From Limnephilus marmoratus (taxonomy: Eukaryota; Arthropoda; Insecta; Trichoptera; Limnephilidae): 64,000 nt of DNA. The notes under the pieces were generated by a model, which saw only the letters and a program-made list of their open reading frames with translations, did no database searches and had not been told where the DNA came from. Location: contig OU862923.1 of the NCBI GenBank assembly GCA_917880885.1, forward strand, positions 25,683,770 to 25,747,769, written 5' to 3'. Position 1 is the stretch's first letter. The number at the start of each line of letters is the position of its first letter. Positions 31,048 to 43,352 of the stretch are shown piece after piece. The translations under genes were made by a program, and so were the position numbers.

Positions 31048-31337
31048 TTATACGTGGCGTTTGTCTAGGTCTTGGCGGCCGGATCGGGATAGATTGGTCG
31101 AGGTAGACATAACCTAGATCTCTCCAGTCGGACTCTTTAGACCCATCGCCTTGCAGTGGGGGGGGATGGATTCATACGTCCGTCACTTTTCCTACCCACC
31201 CCTCATGCATTTTTCCTTCCCAGAAATTCTTCTCCTTCCTTTTCCTAAAAAGGACCCTCCACACAGCATCCCCAAAGATGACAGAGGCCCTGAGAGATTT
31301 TTCCCCCCAGGGCCTCCTGTGTGGAGCTAATGTTAAA
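31048..31337 (+). mobile_element. SINE-2 copy
   Basis: It starts near 'cgtttgtctaggtcttggcg' and includes the 'cccatcgccttgcag' block and an intact outer hairpin CTCCACACAG...CTGTGTGGAG; the inner arms are mutated. It ends in an A-rich tail. Confidence 0.75.
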
Positions 31338-31339
31338 AA

Positions 31340-32100
31340 ATAATTTAAAAAAAAGAAACCGGGTACCTAGTATATTGTCAAGGTACCTATATTAAGTGTG
31401 CTTTACAGATTTCTTCGGATGTAAAAACAATTACCAGTTTCAGAAACTGAGTAAAATTACCTTTTAGATTTTCATATTTAAAATATTCTTTTTAAAATTT
31501 ATATACCTATTGAAATATTTTAGTTTCAAGGATGAAAAATATGTTAAAAAAAATCCCGTGTATTTTTACGCCAAACGTCGAAAAATTGGAGAGAATATGA
31601 AATCTTGAAAATATGTTAATTTTAATTAGCCAATCAGCAAAAAACCTCACCCTTTTATCTGGTTTATTCAATAAAAAATATTCTAATAATTCCCTTAGAA
31701 TAACTAAAAAAAATACATTTTGGAATCATTGTTATCGCAAAATATACCCAAGCGAGCGTATTTTGTTTTTAACGCATATTTTTTTCACAAGATAATAAGT
31801 TCTAATAATTCATCGGGATTGCTCTAAAAAAACGTTGAAAGATTGTGTTCATTCTGCTCACCAAGAAAAATGATGAAGGATGATTTTTTCCATATTTTTG
31901 TCGTCGAATTCCAGTGCACCTTTTGCTATACATTTGGTCATCTTATTAGTATTTTCTTCTTCGGAGTAGCTAGATGTCGCTTTCTTTTGCCTGTTTATTT
32001 TGGAGTGTAGAAGATTTATTTTACAAAAATATTTTTTTTTTCGTAGCATTTGATCCTTGGCCTACTAAATGTGTGAAGAGGTTTGTCAGGCGCTTTATAC
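31340..32100. other. AT-rich stretch, nothing recognised
   Basis: The region has short frames only and no repeat in common with other parts of the window. Confidence 0.4.
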
Positions 32101-32108
32101 CACTACAC

Positions 32109-32440
32109 CAGGAGTCAGCAAACTTTCAAGTGAGAAGGGCCAATTTATCGAAGATACAGGTTAACAAATACATTGGAATCGTACTGTGGTAAATACAATG
32201 AAACGATAATTGCTTTGTGTTATCTAAATTCTTACTATAATATCACAATTCTGCCCATTTAAATGATTCTATAAACGGACTCGCGCATAGATTCCTTATT
32301 AAATAAAAACCAGTTTTGTGTTCGGAATGCATAAATAAGGCTAGTTGAGTAGAGATGAAATTGCAATTGATGTCTGAAGATCCGAAGACGCATATGCAAA
32401 GAGCCGCATGCGGCTAGCGAGCTGCACATTCCGACCCCTA
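32109..32440. mobile_element. hAT-type non-autonomous element, 332 bp
   Basis: The left end CAGGAGTCAGCAAACTTTC and the complement of the right end, TAGGGGTCGGAATG, are diverged terminal inverted repeats of a known hAT style (CAGGGGTCGGCAAAC). The flanks CACTACAC (32101-32108) and CACTACCC (32441-32448) are a 7/8 match to an 8-bp duplication. There is no coding. Confidence 0.65.
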
Positions 32441-32449
32441 CACTACCCC

Positions 32450-33205
32450 AAAGGAGAGTTGCGTGGAACCGTGGATTTATCGTATTATATTGGAATTTTG
32501 TTAATATCTTATTGCTTTCTCATTCTCTCGCAGGCTAAGTCCTACAGATGTATGTGTTTATCTATTTTTAGTGTGCTCGTTTCAAAAAGATTTTAACTTC
32601 CATTTAAATATATTGACGATTAATAAATCATTGACCTTCGTTTGAAATCTTGTTAAGCTTATTTTAGTAGACTATTCAAAAAAATAATATAATTTTGACA
32701 AAGTTGTTCTATAATTTTGTTTCTTTTTTTACGCAAAAAATATGTGGATATAAACAAAAAAAAATTTGAAAAATATTATCTAACATGAAAAGAATAAAAA
32801 CAAATAGTGCCACTAAATTTGTGTAAGCACTTGTCGGAAAAACAGGTTCATTCAAAATATAAATCAATCGTCCTCCAAAAGTCAATTTGCCTCGTTTTTC
32901 GCGTCACGAACAGTACCACCACCAAAAAATTGATATAACAGATTGAGAAGATAACACTATTAATCTAAACGGAAATATGAAAGAGAAGAAGACATAGAAA
33001 AATAGAAAAGATAATGGTCGCAAATGGGCAAATCACGATCCCAGAGCCTCATGTCTAACCGGGACAGTTGTCAAAGAAACCGTCATAATTGTCAATCTCA
33101 TATTAACAATATTACCTTTGACTAATTTTTTCCATGTCATAGGCAACTACCTTTTTCATTGGAAACAGTCGTTCTAAGAACTGGTTTGAATCCTAGATAG
33201 TGTCT

Positions 33206-33250
<45 letters not shown>

Positions 33251-34160
33251 TTATTTATATGGAACATATTATATTGACCTTTTCATAAAAGTCTAAATGA
33301 ATATTCTATTTTTCTGTGTCTTCGTGTCATATTTTCGTCCAGATTTTATTAGTGTTTGTTAAAACTTAAATGAATCATACAATTAGTGATATCTTTGGTC
33401 TCCTTGTCATACTTAATTGGTATGATTACGCATTGAAATCCCAATTTCCAACTCTGCCGTTAGAGACCTCCAAGTAACACTATTGTACTTCTATACCGAC
33501 AGGTAATTGATTATCATGGTGGGGTTTTCTGCAGTTGACAATAAAAAGGCTGTTTTTAGTAATAATCTATCTCTCTCTTATTATTCTTGCTATTGTAAAA
33601 AGATCTTCTTAAAAGATTTAGGGGTGGGAAATGTTACAAGTGTTGTTTTGATTCAATTACAAATTGTATAAATTACTCGACTCTAAAATCCAAAGTATTT
33701 GAAGTCTACAAAAGGTTTCATTATAAAAAATACCTTACCGTGAAATACTCTAACAGTATTATCTTCTATTTAATTAATTATTTTACTGCAATCTTTAATT
33801 TCTAGGTACACATCATAAAGAATTACGTAAGTGGAGTTTACGATCATTGGACCAAATGTATTTGTGAGGGGGGTTGGTTGCACCGCGGCAAGTATTCCTT
33901 CATATATTTATTCCTCCTTTAGTTTGCTCGCAGCTCTCGAGTCATTTCCATTTGGCATTCCATTAAACAATTGAAAGCTGAGGAAATAAAAAGTTTCGCT
34001 GGGAGAGCACTCTGCTTTCCCGCACCCAATGGAACAAACATAGATCAGGTAAGTGTGGGGAATGTGGTTAAACTATGAAAAAATAAGATTTTATTAAAGA
34101 AAACTACTTTTTTTTCTTGATTTCGTCCTGTGTAGGTACGAGTACATAAGACAAGCATGT
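32450..34160. other. AT-rich stretch with an AT microsatellite
   Basis: A perfect dinucleotide run lies at 33211-33244. The word 'cattctctcgcaggctaagt' at about 32519 recurs at 35848. I see no coding or element ends. Confidence 0.4.
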
Positions 34161-34820
34161 AATTTATTTATTTATTGTGAAAAACAGTTAACATAAATAT
34201 CCAATTACATTTCACAATTTTTAGTTAATAGTGTAATACATTAATTATATAGGTACATTAATAATGACAGGTGCTAAAGAATACCTTTATTTCGCTCTTG
34301 AAATGATTGTAGTTCGATTGAAAAATGTCAATTTCAGAAGAAAGGTTTAATAGTGAGGTCATTCTCCCCAGAGGCATAACCATTGGTAGGTTGGTCCTGC
34401 CTCTAGGAAAAGTAAAAAGTCTGTGTTGCCTTGCTCTGGTGAAGTTATCGGGGACATAGAGTGAAATCCTTTCCAGGACATCAGGATTACAAATATGCCC
34501 GTTTAGCAGCTTGTGTGCTACTAGTACCATTGCAATTTTTATTCCTAACGTCGAGTCGATTTAGTCCCAGCATTCCCGCGAGAAAATCAGAGGGATACAA
34601 CGAAGGGTAGTACCCAAAATCTCGCATGTACAGGTACCGAATGAACTTTTTTTGCACCTTTTCAAAATCATTTGCGTAAAGGGCATCTTCGGGTCCCCAT
34701 ATTACTGATCCACTTTCGAGAATGCTGCGAACCAGAGTGAAGTAGAGCATTTTTATGACTGCTGTGTTGGAAAAAGATTTTGCGTTGCAGATTACAAAGC
34801 CTAGCATAATATATCTTTAG
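34161..34820 (-). mobile_element. Jockey-type LINE C-terminal fragment
   Basis: Minus-strand frames give 'MLYFTLVRSILESGSVIWGP', 'FEKVQKKFIRYLYMRDFGYY' and 'LAGMLGLNRLDVRNKN', then after a frameshift 'HKLLNGHICNPDVLERI' and 'PDNFTRARQHRLFTFPRGRT'. This is the conserved region after the reverse transcriptase in Jockey-clade LINEs. The 3' end near 34161 has TTTA repeats. It is 5'-truncated and inactive. Confidence 0.75.
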
Positions 34821-34944
34821 ATAGATATAATAGGAACATGCATGTTCATAGAAGGAAATCAGAAGTTTCTAAATGATAAATAGTTTGAGATGGATCGGAT
34901 AAATACTAGAGATTTAAAATGAGTTGAAGTTAAACTGCAGTGAT

Positions 34945-35125
34945 GTATTAAAAATTATTAATTTATTATTTTTAATTGATAAACTAATGTTGAAGACAAG
35001 ATTTTTATGCATAGGCCAAAGGCTAACAATTATTATAATATATTAGGCTGATATAATAATTGTTACCCTTTGTGCTGTGCATAAAAATCTTGTCTTAAAC
35101 ATTATTTTATCAATTAAAAATATTA
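34945..35125. mobile_element. Hairpin MITE with about 75-bp arms
   Basis: The arm containing 'agacaagatttttatgcata' is complementary to the arm containing 'gtgcataaaaatcttgtctt', with the pairing running on into 'taattgataaactaat' / 'attattttatcaatta'. The loop is about 15 bases near 35045. Confidence 0.7.
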
Positions 35126-35312
35126 ATTAACATTTGACAATTTAAAGTATTTCACCAAAAAAATGTAGACATCATTTGTCTCGACGCCACCTAGTGAGAG
35201 ATTTTGCACTTACAATGCATCTCTCATATAAAATAAAGTTGGTTGTTTCCAGGTGAAAAAATGTAATAAGCAATGATTGTTGAATGAATTATTTGGCGGG
35301 CAGGAGATAAGC

Positions 35313-35385
35313 CGACGTAGCTCAGTGGTCAGAGCATTTGACCGGAAATCAGAAGGACACGGGTTCGAGTCCGGTCAGCGGCATG
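35313..35385 (+). tRNA. tRNA-like sequence (tRNA pseudogene or SINE head)
   Basis: The 73 bases can be laid out as a cloverleaf: acceptor GCCGACG/CAGCGGC, D-arm 'GCTCAGTGGTCAGAGC', anticodon stem TTTGA/TCAGA with loop CCGGAAA (anticodon position GGA), and T-arm with GGGTTCGAGTCC. Two acceptor mismatches, one T-stem mismatch and C instead of U before the anticodon argue against a working tRNA. GGA would be a Ser anticodon, but no long variable arm is present. A SINE head or pseudogene is likeliest. Confidence 0.5.
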
Positions 35386-35629
35386 TATCTTTTCTCGGAA
35401 GATTTTTTCAATGTAGATGAGTGTTTCAGGCTGATAATTATTGCTTATAATAATTGTTTCCTTTTGTAAAAGTTATTATTTTATTATTAATGAAAAAACC
35501 GCTTTCCATTGCCACGCTATTTAATCTGCTATTTTTTATAACTTATTTAGGTAGGAACACACGACTACCTTACCACTTATACACCGTAAAACATTCAGTA
35601 TGGCTCCTAATTGCAAACTAAGTAATACT

Positions 35630-36240
35630 TTTTGACTACAGAAGTAAAAAAAATGTGCAGTTTACACGTGGTAGAAATGAAACCTTCAGAAAATTAAACT
35701 TTCAGAGAATAAGACGAATACAGAGTATCAAGAGTAGAAATATTGTCTAGGGTTTATTTATTATAATATTGTTACCAAATTTAAATATTATTTTACATTT
35801 TATTATACGACGAAGCACTGCACAAAGAGGATACCGATTAGTATATCTCATTCTCTCGCAGGTTAAATCTTAAAGATGTATGTGTTAGTCTCTTTTCTGT
35901 GTCGCTCGTTTCCGTTTCATCGAGTTTCAAATCACAACGATGCTAAAGAAGTTTTCACTTCAGAAGAAGAGTTAATATATACACATTATAATTTAAAGGG
36001 TTCAATATTCACTGTAACAATGTCTATAGTCAGAAAAATAGGAGTGTGCAATTCTCACGTGGTAGAAGTAAACCTTCAGAAAACTTAAGTACTTCCACAA
36101 GAGTGGAAAGGCTACGAAGCACAACACGAAAAGGGTACCGATTATACTACCTCAGTCTCTCACAGGCTTAATCCTTTAGCTTTCATCGAATTTTAAATCA
36201 CAACGGTGCTAAAGAAGTTTTCACTTCAATAGAATGAATA
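35630..36240 (+). repeat. Diverged tandem duplication, period about 300-390 bp
   Basis: The words 'acgtggtagaaatgaaacct' (35671) and 'acgtggtagaagtaaacctt' (36057), and the later 'gctaaagaagttttcacttc' (35941 and 36201), occur in the same order twice. A partial third relative is at about 32519-32590. The family is unknown. Confidence 0.5.
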
Positions 36241-36989
36241 TACTTGTGAGATATTATGCCTCATCAGACTAATGTTGTGCTATAAAGTTATAGAGATTAC
36301 AAGCGAATCGAACCAGATAACGCATTGGCAGTACTGACACATCGTAAAGCACCACAACACCACAGAGATATAATCTTGAATACAACGTCACACATCGCTT
36401 CTTGTTCCTGCGGCCTTCCAGCACAATGGAAACGGATCTCTGAGAAGCCGGACGTCTACGGTCTACGGAATACATCCCTCACAATAATATAGAAAATCGT
36501 TTATCATACAACCATCACACTTCCGGGCTAAAAAGCTTAAAAGCTTTCTGCGAATGACGTCCGTGTCGCCATGAGTAATTGTATTTGCTTTAGTTTTCTG
36601 ACAATTTCAGCTCCTTCATAACTTATATTTCTTTGGTTAATGATTAATGTTGTTAAAAATAACCCTATTCATTACTGCTGGGCAAATTATGAGAATCTGA
36701 ATAAATATAGGTACGCCCCGGTACAGGCGAACCCTAGTGGGATTAATAATTAAATGCCAAACAATGTATTTTAAAACCCCTCAGCAACGTAAGCAAGTAT
36801 ACTCGTTAAAATAACGATAGCAGTCAAGTACAATAAGCGAGTTTACTCGTCAACGCGTGTGTCTCCATAGAAACCGTTATAACTCCGTTATTGTTTTAGT
36901 TACATCCGTAAAATAAAAAGTGAAAGGTCGATAGTGAATCATGCTACACATCTCTATTCAAGTTGTCCATAGAAATACCTAAAAAGAAC

Positions 36990-38050
36990 ATTCTGTCAGA
37001 CGCGCAGTCTGACAGATAATTTATCCCGCCAAATTTCCCACGGTCGGGTCGCCCGCTCCCGACATTGTTAATTTTTATTAAACATTTTTATATGAAATGA
37101 TTGAAAAGTGAGGTGACAAAAATGTTTATTACACATTTATACAATAGAATCAGTATTGTTGTTTACATAATCTGTGATTTTAGTACCGTTTTTACATAAA
37201 TACATCACGTGAGTCATTTTGACATTTTTTTAATGTTTGCATTCTAAATTTTAATATTTACAAATATACATATTTATTTATAATATAATAAATCGAAAGC
37301 TTATTTTGTAACCTGTCTAAAACAGTTATTACTATTCGGCTACGTTAAGAAATGTTTCATTTATAGAGCATTAATTGTGAAACGGTAATAACACAAAGTT
37401 TTCGTAAAATGTCATTTCGTTTAAAATATTTAAAGTGCAAATTGGCGATTTTCTGAGGGGCTGTGAATAAACAATAAATAAATACTGAAATGTTAAATAA
37501 AAACATAATATAACCACTCTAGCTTTCGCGTTCAAGCTAATTTATTGGGCTTTCAGATAAACTCACATAGGTCACATAAAAATAGTTGTTTCTCCCTGAC
37601 TATAATATTTAGAAATATGGTCTGAACGGCCAGCGTTAGAAAGAGAAAACACAATGCTTTATATTCAAATATGAAAGTTAACCATAAAATAATTAAAATG
37701 AAACCAAAGTTTCCCGCCGAAATCTGAAAAAAATTATGGGAGGGATTTTTATATATTTTTTTTATGAAATGATAAAAAAGTGAGTTGATAATAACGTTTA
37801 TAATACATTTCCCTAATTAATTAGGTGTATGTGTGCTTTTTTTCGTTATCACTAATTTTAGTTAGAAAAAAGAAAGTGAGCAATTTTTTACTTTATTATG
37901 TCTGCGTTCAAAATTTGAAAATTTCAAAAATTATATGTTTATTTCGGATTATAAAATTTGAAAGCGCAGTTTATCATCTTTCAAAAACAATTTTTAGTTT
38001 TCGGGTGCATTCAGAAATATTGCATTTATTTGGATTTTATTGCGAAGCCG
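36990..38050 (+). repeat. Diverged tandem repeat, period about 675 bp
   Basis: The words 'atatgaaatgattgaaaagt' (37090) and 'ttatgaaatgataaaaaagt' (37762) head parallel blocks, each preceded by a 'cccgcc' stretch. An 8-10-bp-stem palindrome TCTGTCAGAC/GTCTGACAGA lies at 36992-37016 at the left edge. The 78-codon frame at 37825-38061 is not recognised. Confidence 0.45.
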
Positions 38051-38059
38051 AAATATGGT

Positions 38060-39750
38060 GACTTTCCGAAAAAATAGGCCAGAATAAGTGGTTAATAATT
38101 TCGATGAATAAGTGGATTTCTGAGCGTCCGATTGGGAAAGTTTCCGCCCTCATTAAAAAGTCGTACCTCCGAATTTTAATAATGAGACATGTACACTGAT
38201 TACATTTTTAGAGAGCCTTTGAATGCACTGCCGTATATAACCCAAACAAAAAGTATTAAATATCATACTATGTTGTCTGAAGCCTAGTTAAATCATAGAT
38301 ATAAATTTTAATTCGAACACGTGTTTTAATATGTAACACACGATTAATGATTTGTGAGAAAAAATATTTTATTTATTTCTTTCCACGAAATGTCAACAAT
38401 AAATAATTCAAAAGAGATCTCCAGTTTAAAGGTGAAAATACACTTATCTTTGTGAGAATGGGTGCTGTGTTTTGTTTTCTGCCACTAATAACCGTTCAAG
38501 ACCCTGGTTCAATATTTACACTCCTTTAAAAGAACCATTCGTGCTGAATCCTAAAACCTGAAGTAATATTGAATGTGCTTTTGTAAGGATTTAATATGAA
38601 ATTACAAACATACGTGGAAAAAAGACTATTGTTGTGAAAAGATTCGAAACTTAGGACCTTACGCTAAACGGGCAACTGATTTAAATAACTGAGCTATATT
38701 TTAATCAAAAATAGAAATGGACTGCCTAATCATTGATCAAATAAAAATCGTACCCATAATCCATACCCAAATGTATCTGAATTGATTCACCGATTATAAT
38801 GAATCCGCCCATGCTTATACTGGTATTATCGAGTGGGAATACCGTGTTCCGTTAATGACTTTTGGTCGGTATTATGAAAAAACAGAAAAACCAAATTCAA
38901 TTTCGCTCGGATATGTTCTCAACTCTTTCTAGAAAAAACAGCCGTACCCGTACATGATTCCGAATAAATTTCATAAATCAGACAAAATTTTATTTTTATG
39001 ATAGGAAAGGCGAAGTTTTGTTAGCAGCTACCTCGCCCGGGCGCAAGAAGGTAAAACTATAGTACACAGTTTGAGATTATAAAAATGTTGTGAATGCTTC
39101 AAAACTGCTAATGGGTAGATACATATATAAAATAAAATTTAACTTAAGACGACAATATCCCTAGATTGTATTTAGAATCTTAACAACGTAAGTAAAGAAA
39201 CCGGGCATGCAAATTGCGACTCGCGACCCGTCTATTGGACGGACCTACTGTCGAATTTGGCGTATTAAAGAAAAGAAGAAGAAGAAAAATAACGTGGGAA
39301 TCTTAACGACGTAAGTGAAGAAAGCGTGTAAACAAATATACGCCGCGGCACGGCGTGTTGTACGAACGAACGGTCGAATTCACCCTAACGGGACTGGAGA
39401 TTCGACCTTTCTGCCGCGTTCATTTTAATTAATTCTGAAGAACATGTTACAAATATTTAAAATGTGTCTCCATGTTGTCCTCCCGAAGTTACTAATTCAT
39501 CATCTAGAAAAATAAAATCTGGTGCTTACCGTTAACTTTATAGTACAAAAACGAGTTTTAAAGTTTTAAGATCGTTGTACGTAAAATATATTAATTGTAA
39601 GGTATTGTTTTTATTAATCTAAAATATAAATTACTCACATTCGTTGTGCGGCATGGAAATAAAAAAAGTTATTATCATTACGAATTCGCCGGAAATGATT
39701 AAAATTATTAGGATTGTGTACCGCCTTAAGTTTTTTGCACACAAACTAAA
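38060..39750. other. AT-rich stretch with a degenerate tRNA-like remnant and a short duplication
   Basis: On the minus strand at about 38637-38710, 'atagctcagttatttaaatc' and 'gtttcgaatc' resemble box A and box B of an old SINE head. The words 'gaatcttaacaacgtaagta' (39174) and 'gaatcttaacgacgtaagtg' (39299) are a 125-bp-spaced duplication. Otherwise nothing is recognised. Confidence 0.35.
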
Positions 39751-39825
39751 TAAATAAAAAAAATTAAAATGTTTATTTCAATCGTTTTTATAGTTTAAAA
39801 ACTAACATGTTTCGTAATCAATGCT

Positions 39826-39998
39826 TAGGGGACATACATTAATTACGTGAGCTCGAAGGGTGGGGGGTCCAACAAAATCTCACGTTACTTGAAAAGAATA
39901 TACGAAGTGGCCCAAATTTATCTCACCAAGGAGGGGGGGGTGTCTAGATTGGAAGAAAAACTGCTCACGTAATTAATGAATGCCCATGTATGTAATGT
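39826..39998. mobile_element. MITE, about 170 bp
   Basis: The terminal inverted repeats 'acattaattacgtgagc' on the left and 'gctcacgtaattaatgaatg' on the right enclose two G-runs (GGTGGGGGG and GGAGGGGGGG). It sits within sequence resembling one arm of the 46177-46360 hairpin, so it may be nested in another element. Confidence 0.6.
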
Positions 39999-40410
39999 AC
40001 TTCATCAGTCTACTGAAATAATATAAATTTATTGAATTTGTCAGTTTCAAAAATGGTTGTGTGATGTAAGTTTTTGACCAGGTAGGCAATTCTCAATCTT
40101 CCTCAACCCCATCTTCTTCCTTTCTTCACTTCTTCAGTATTCACAGCATTATCTTTATTGGGCGTGCCATAAGCCGTAATCTGACTCCTGATTATTTTAC
40201 AATAAAAAGAGGTAAGTAATGTTTTTTTCTTCTTCTTTTGCTCGCTCCCATTGAAAGTTGGCTATCATCGGGGAAATATACACCGCGCCGACATCAGCCG
40301 GAATCTGCACTCATGCCGTCAATTATGAATTTCAGCGACCTTCCCTAGCTATTTCCTTAATCTTTTTCCATTGGAGTGTGTTATGGATAATTTAGTATTT
40401 TGTTATCCCT

Positions 40411-40547
40411 AAAGCCCCGTTCCATTGGGCAAGTAATTTAGTCTGACAAGTAATTTAGACTTACTACTAAAAGTATGGTGTTCGGACACGTTTAGCTACT
40501 AAAATAATCGCTACTCGACTAAAATTCTTGCCCAATCGGAACGAGTT
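40411..40547. mobile_element. Small MITE, about 135 bp
   Basis: The arms 'cgttccattgggcaagtaat' + 'ttagtc' (left) and 'gactaaaattcttgccca' + 'atcggaacg' (right) are inverted and about 85% complementary. The TSD is unclear. Confidence 0.6.
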
Positions 40548-40558
40548 ATTAGATGCAG

Positions 40559-40630
40559 CAGCGGTCGCCAAAGTGGTGGTCCGCGGAATATTCCGCGAGG
40601 AAATTTGGCTGGTTCGCAGTGAAACATGGG
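40559..40630 (+). mobile_element. hAT terminal fragment
   Basis: CAGCGGTCGCCAAAGTGGTG then GTCCGCGGA is a typical hAT-type terminus (compare CAGTGGTTCCCAAA). The opposite end was not found, so the element is truncated. Confidence 0.45.
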
Positions 40631-40639
40631 CAATTTTTT

Positions 40640-41290
40640 TGTTGTTTTTTTGTTTGTTTTATTTATTATTTATTTATCTTAAAAATTGAACATATTAGAA
40701 TATTACTTATCTTCCATTAAAAGCATTTGCTTGTGGATGGAAGAAAAGTTTACATTTCATATAGGTATACACAATTTAAACAGTCAGATGTTTCACATAT
40801 ATAGGTACAGTTAATAAACGGCTAATATACAGTTAAATCACGTCGCAATCAAGACCCTTTAACTAAAAGACACAAACATCCATGTAAGTATTCAGTAAGA
40901 AGTAAAAAGGGTATAATTTTTAGTGACATTCTTGTGGAAATAGGGAAAGCAGCAGTTTTCCCGTTGATGATTTCTCTAAAATACTTTTTGATAGATTTCA
41001 ACTTTTGTACTTTCTCATTAATACTTCTGATTTCTACTGTTAGGTTATTAAAGAAGTATTATGATTTAAACTTACTAAGTTCCAAAGTCATGTGGTGTGG
41101 CCTGCTCCAATATCGTCACTCATTCTCCATTTGGTAATCTTATAAACCAGATCAACTTTGTTAAATTCATCAAATTGTATTGTAGATTATTATCACACCA
41201 CCATAGAATTTAGAAGAAAACCCGAAGTGCCTTCCATAAAAATTTCAATGGAAAGAAATGTTCAATTTAGGCCAATAGCTAAGCGCTCTG
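40640..41290. other. AT-rich stretch, possible minus-strand retroelement tail
   Basis: The region starts with TTTATT repeats as a reversed A-rich tail would, and has a 67-codon plus-strand frame without recognisable motif. Evidence for a LINE is weak. Confidence 0.25.
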
Positions 41291-41297
41291 TCTTAAC

Positions 41298-41626
41298 CAA
41301 AGATATTTAAATATAAGCTTTTAGATGTGCTATCTGCTATTTTTACTATGCGGGTCTGCGCTTCCGGGTGTCGCCGATATTGTTTACCAATTAACAAATA
41401 AACTAAAAGAACAAATAATTAACGAATAAACCAAAAGAACGTTAAACTAAATGAACGAATTCTTTCTTTATTCAAAATATATTGTTAACCAATATTAATG
41501 CACATTTTCAAAAAATCAACGAAATGAACAAATTGTTTTTGTATGAAAACCACGCTAATTAGCGCGTAGTCCGGCGACAGTTGCGCGTACACCATAGCAT
41601 ATCTATTCTGTATTTGAATATCTTTG
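41298..41626. mobile_element. hAT-type MITE (copy B), intact, 329 bp
   Basis: The terminal inverted repeats CAAAGATATT/AATATCTTTG are flanked by GTCTTAAC (41290-41297) and GTCTAAAC (41627-41634), a 7/8 match to an 8-bp duplication. It is inverted relative to copy A at 23373-24137 and lacks the SINE, thus giving the empty-site structure. Non-coding. Confidence 0.85.
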
Positions 41627-41814
41627 GTCTAAACTGCTGTCTGATCTCCATCCTGTTTGAATTTCAGGAAAGCAGTTTTGTATTATAAATTTAAGCCCCG
41701 ATCGAGCAAATATTTGGATCACAAACACATCCACAAGGCTTCTTGTGGTCGTCTTTATTATATGCGTACTACCTAATGCAACTATTTAGAGTCGATAAAC
41801 ATTACCACGAACTA

Positions 41815-42597
41815 GGCTTGTTGAAAAAGTATCGATATATCGATATTTTTAATTCAATATATCGATATTTTTAGCCGATATATTTTGATCGATACAAAAT
41901 ATCCAATATCGAAAATTGTATCAAAAACGATATTTTTTAAAAATTTATGTATTTAAAGTCACTAGAATCAAAAAACGTATAGGAACGAACGGAAAAAAGT
42001 AACTGTATTGGGTCATGACATCTGGCGGTTGAAATTTTAACTATTAATAGCTTACAAATCTATTGTTTTGCATTAGTATTTGTGATCACCAATACTTTTT
42101 CATATGTATAGGTACATACATAGAAATGTATGCTATTTTTCGCCATTTTTTTCTAAGCCACTCCTTTGTATTGGTTTCCAATTGTCTATGATTATTGAAT
42201 ATACCTTGTTCCAAACACGAAGTCCTTTTTGACAGATTAATACGCCAATAGAATGTTACTGAGACGCATACAAACTTTGTATGCGTCTCAGTTTACATAT
42301 AAGTTAGAAGACAGCTTTTTAGTTTTTGATATTTTTGTAATTATTACGTAATAAAAATGAATAGTGATAAAAATACCTTCATTTTTATTGAGATTTTGTA
42401 CATTAAAGAAAGCAAATTGTGTACAAAAATTACTAATGATAATATTGAGTTGAATACACTATTATTTAAAAACGCAAAATCTCTTTTTGACCGATATATC
42501 GGTATATTTTTTCCTCGATATATCGACGTCGATATTGATAATTTAATAAATATCGATACATCGATATTTTTTTTCACTTTCGACTTTCGACATCCCT
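41815..42597. mobile_element. TATCGATA-rich inverted-repeat element
   Basis: Both ends carry clusters of TATCGATA/ATCGATAT words in inverted arrangement: 'agtatcgatatatcgatatt' on the left, 'aatatcgatacatcgatatt' on the right. Diverged terminal repeats (GCTTGTTGAAAAAG and the complement of CTTTCGACATCCC) lie outside them. The centre has a perfect palindrome with 17-bp arms (42258-42274 and 42276-42292). TATCGATA is the DRE/BEAF-type motif known in insects. There is no transposase. Confidence 0.6.
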
Positions 42598-42599
42598 AC

Positions 42600-43340
42600 G
42601 ACGAACCATAAAAGATTCACTTCTTCGCATCATCATCGTTAAATAACCTCGAAATCGACAGATTTTTTCAATCTTGCCTTTTTTACGTTTGAATACACCT
42701 GTATGCTGTGCAGCTTTCTCGAATACACTTACTACCCTTAAAAATTTAACCCTTGATACGTGTTCTCCGTATCTCCGGCAGTGCCCATGGTATATATGGT
42801 ATGTGGATTGTGATGTTTATGGTGTTTCCAAACCATAATTCAGTAACGTCTCTCCCAGATATTACCGAATGGTTCCTGCGCCCGTATCGCCATACTTACT
42901 ACTGATTTATGCCCGTGGAACTAACATCTACCTCTATCATATCGTAGTGTAAAATAATGTACACTAGCAATATTCACTTATAATTTTCGAATATATAATG
43001 CTGTGTTTTTGGGATAGATAGCTAGATTTTATGTCTTGCTTTCTGCGTGTCAGTGCTTTCTGCGTGCAGAAAATGTTTTATGTTGTCAGTTCGGTATCTT
43101 CCTATTGATTTATTATGTAGCAAACATGATATCAAGTTAGGTTAATCTCACTATATTTGGGTAAAATCGATGAGTTTCTAAATTTCTAACCCAGTAATAT
43201 AAACTTTTTAGAATTTACGGGAGTACTTCGAAGTCACTGTTACTGTTGCGGGAGTGTTTTACGCTGTTAAATCACAGATATTAAAAATACTATGTCTGTA
43301 CCGATATTTATTTATTTATGTATAAATATTTTTATTTATT
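42600..43340. other. AT-rich stretch, nothing recognised
   Basis: No element ends or meaningful frames were seen. Confidence 0.4.
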
Positions 43341-43352
43341 TATATGTATATA

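Noticed and set aside
33211..33244. AT dinucleotide run as a regulatory site
   Set aside because: Simple microsatellite; nothing else supports a function.
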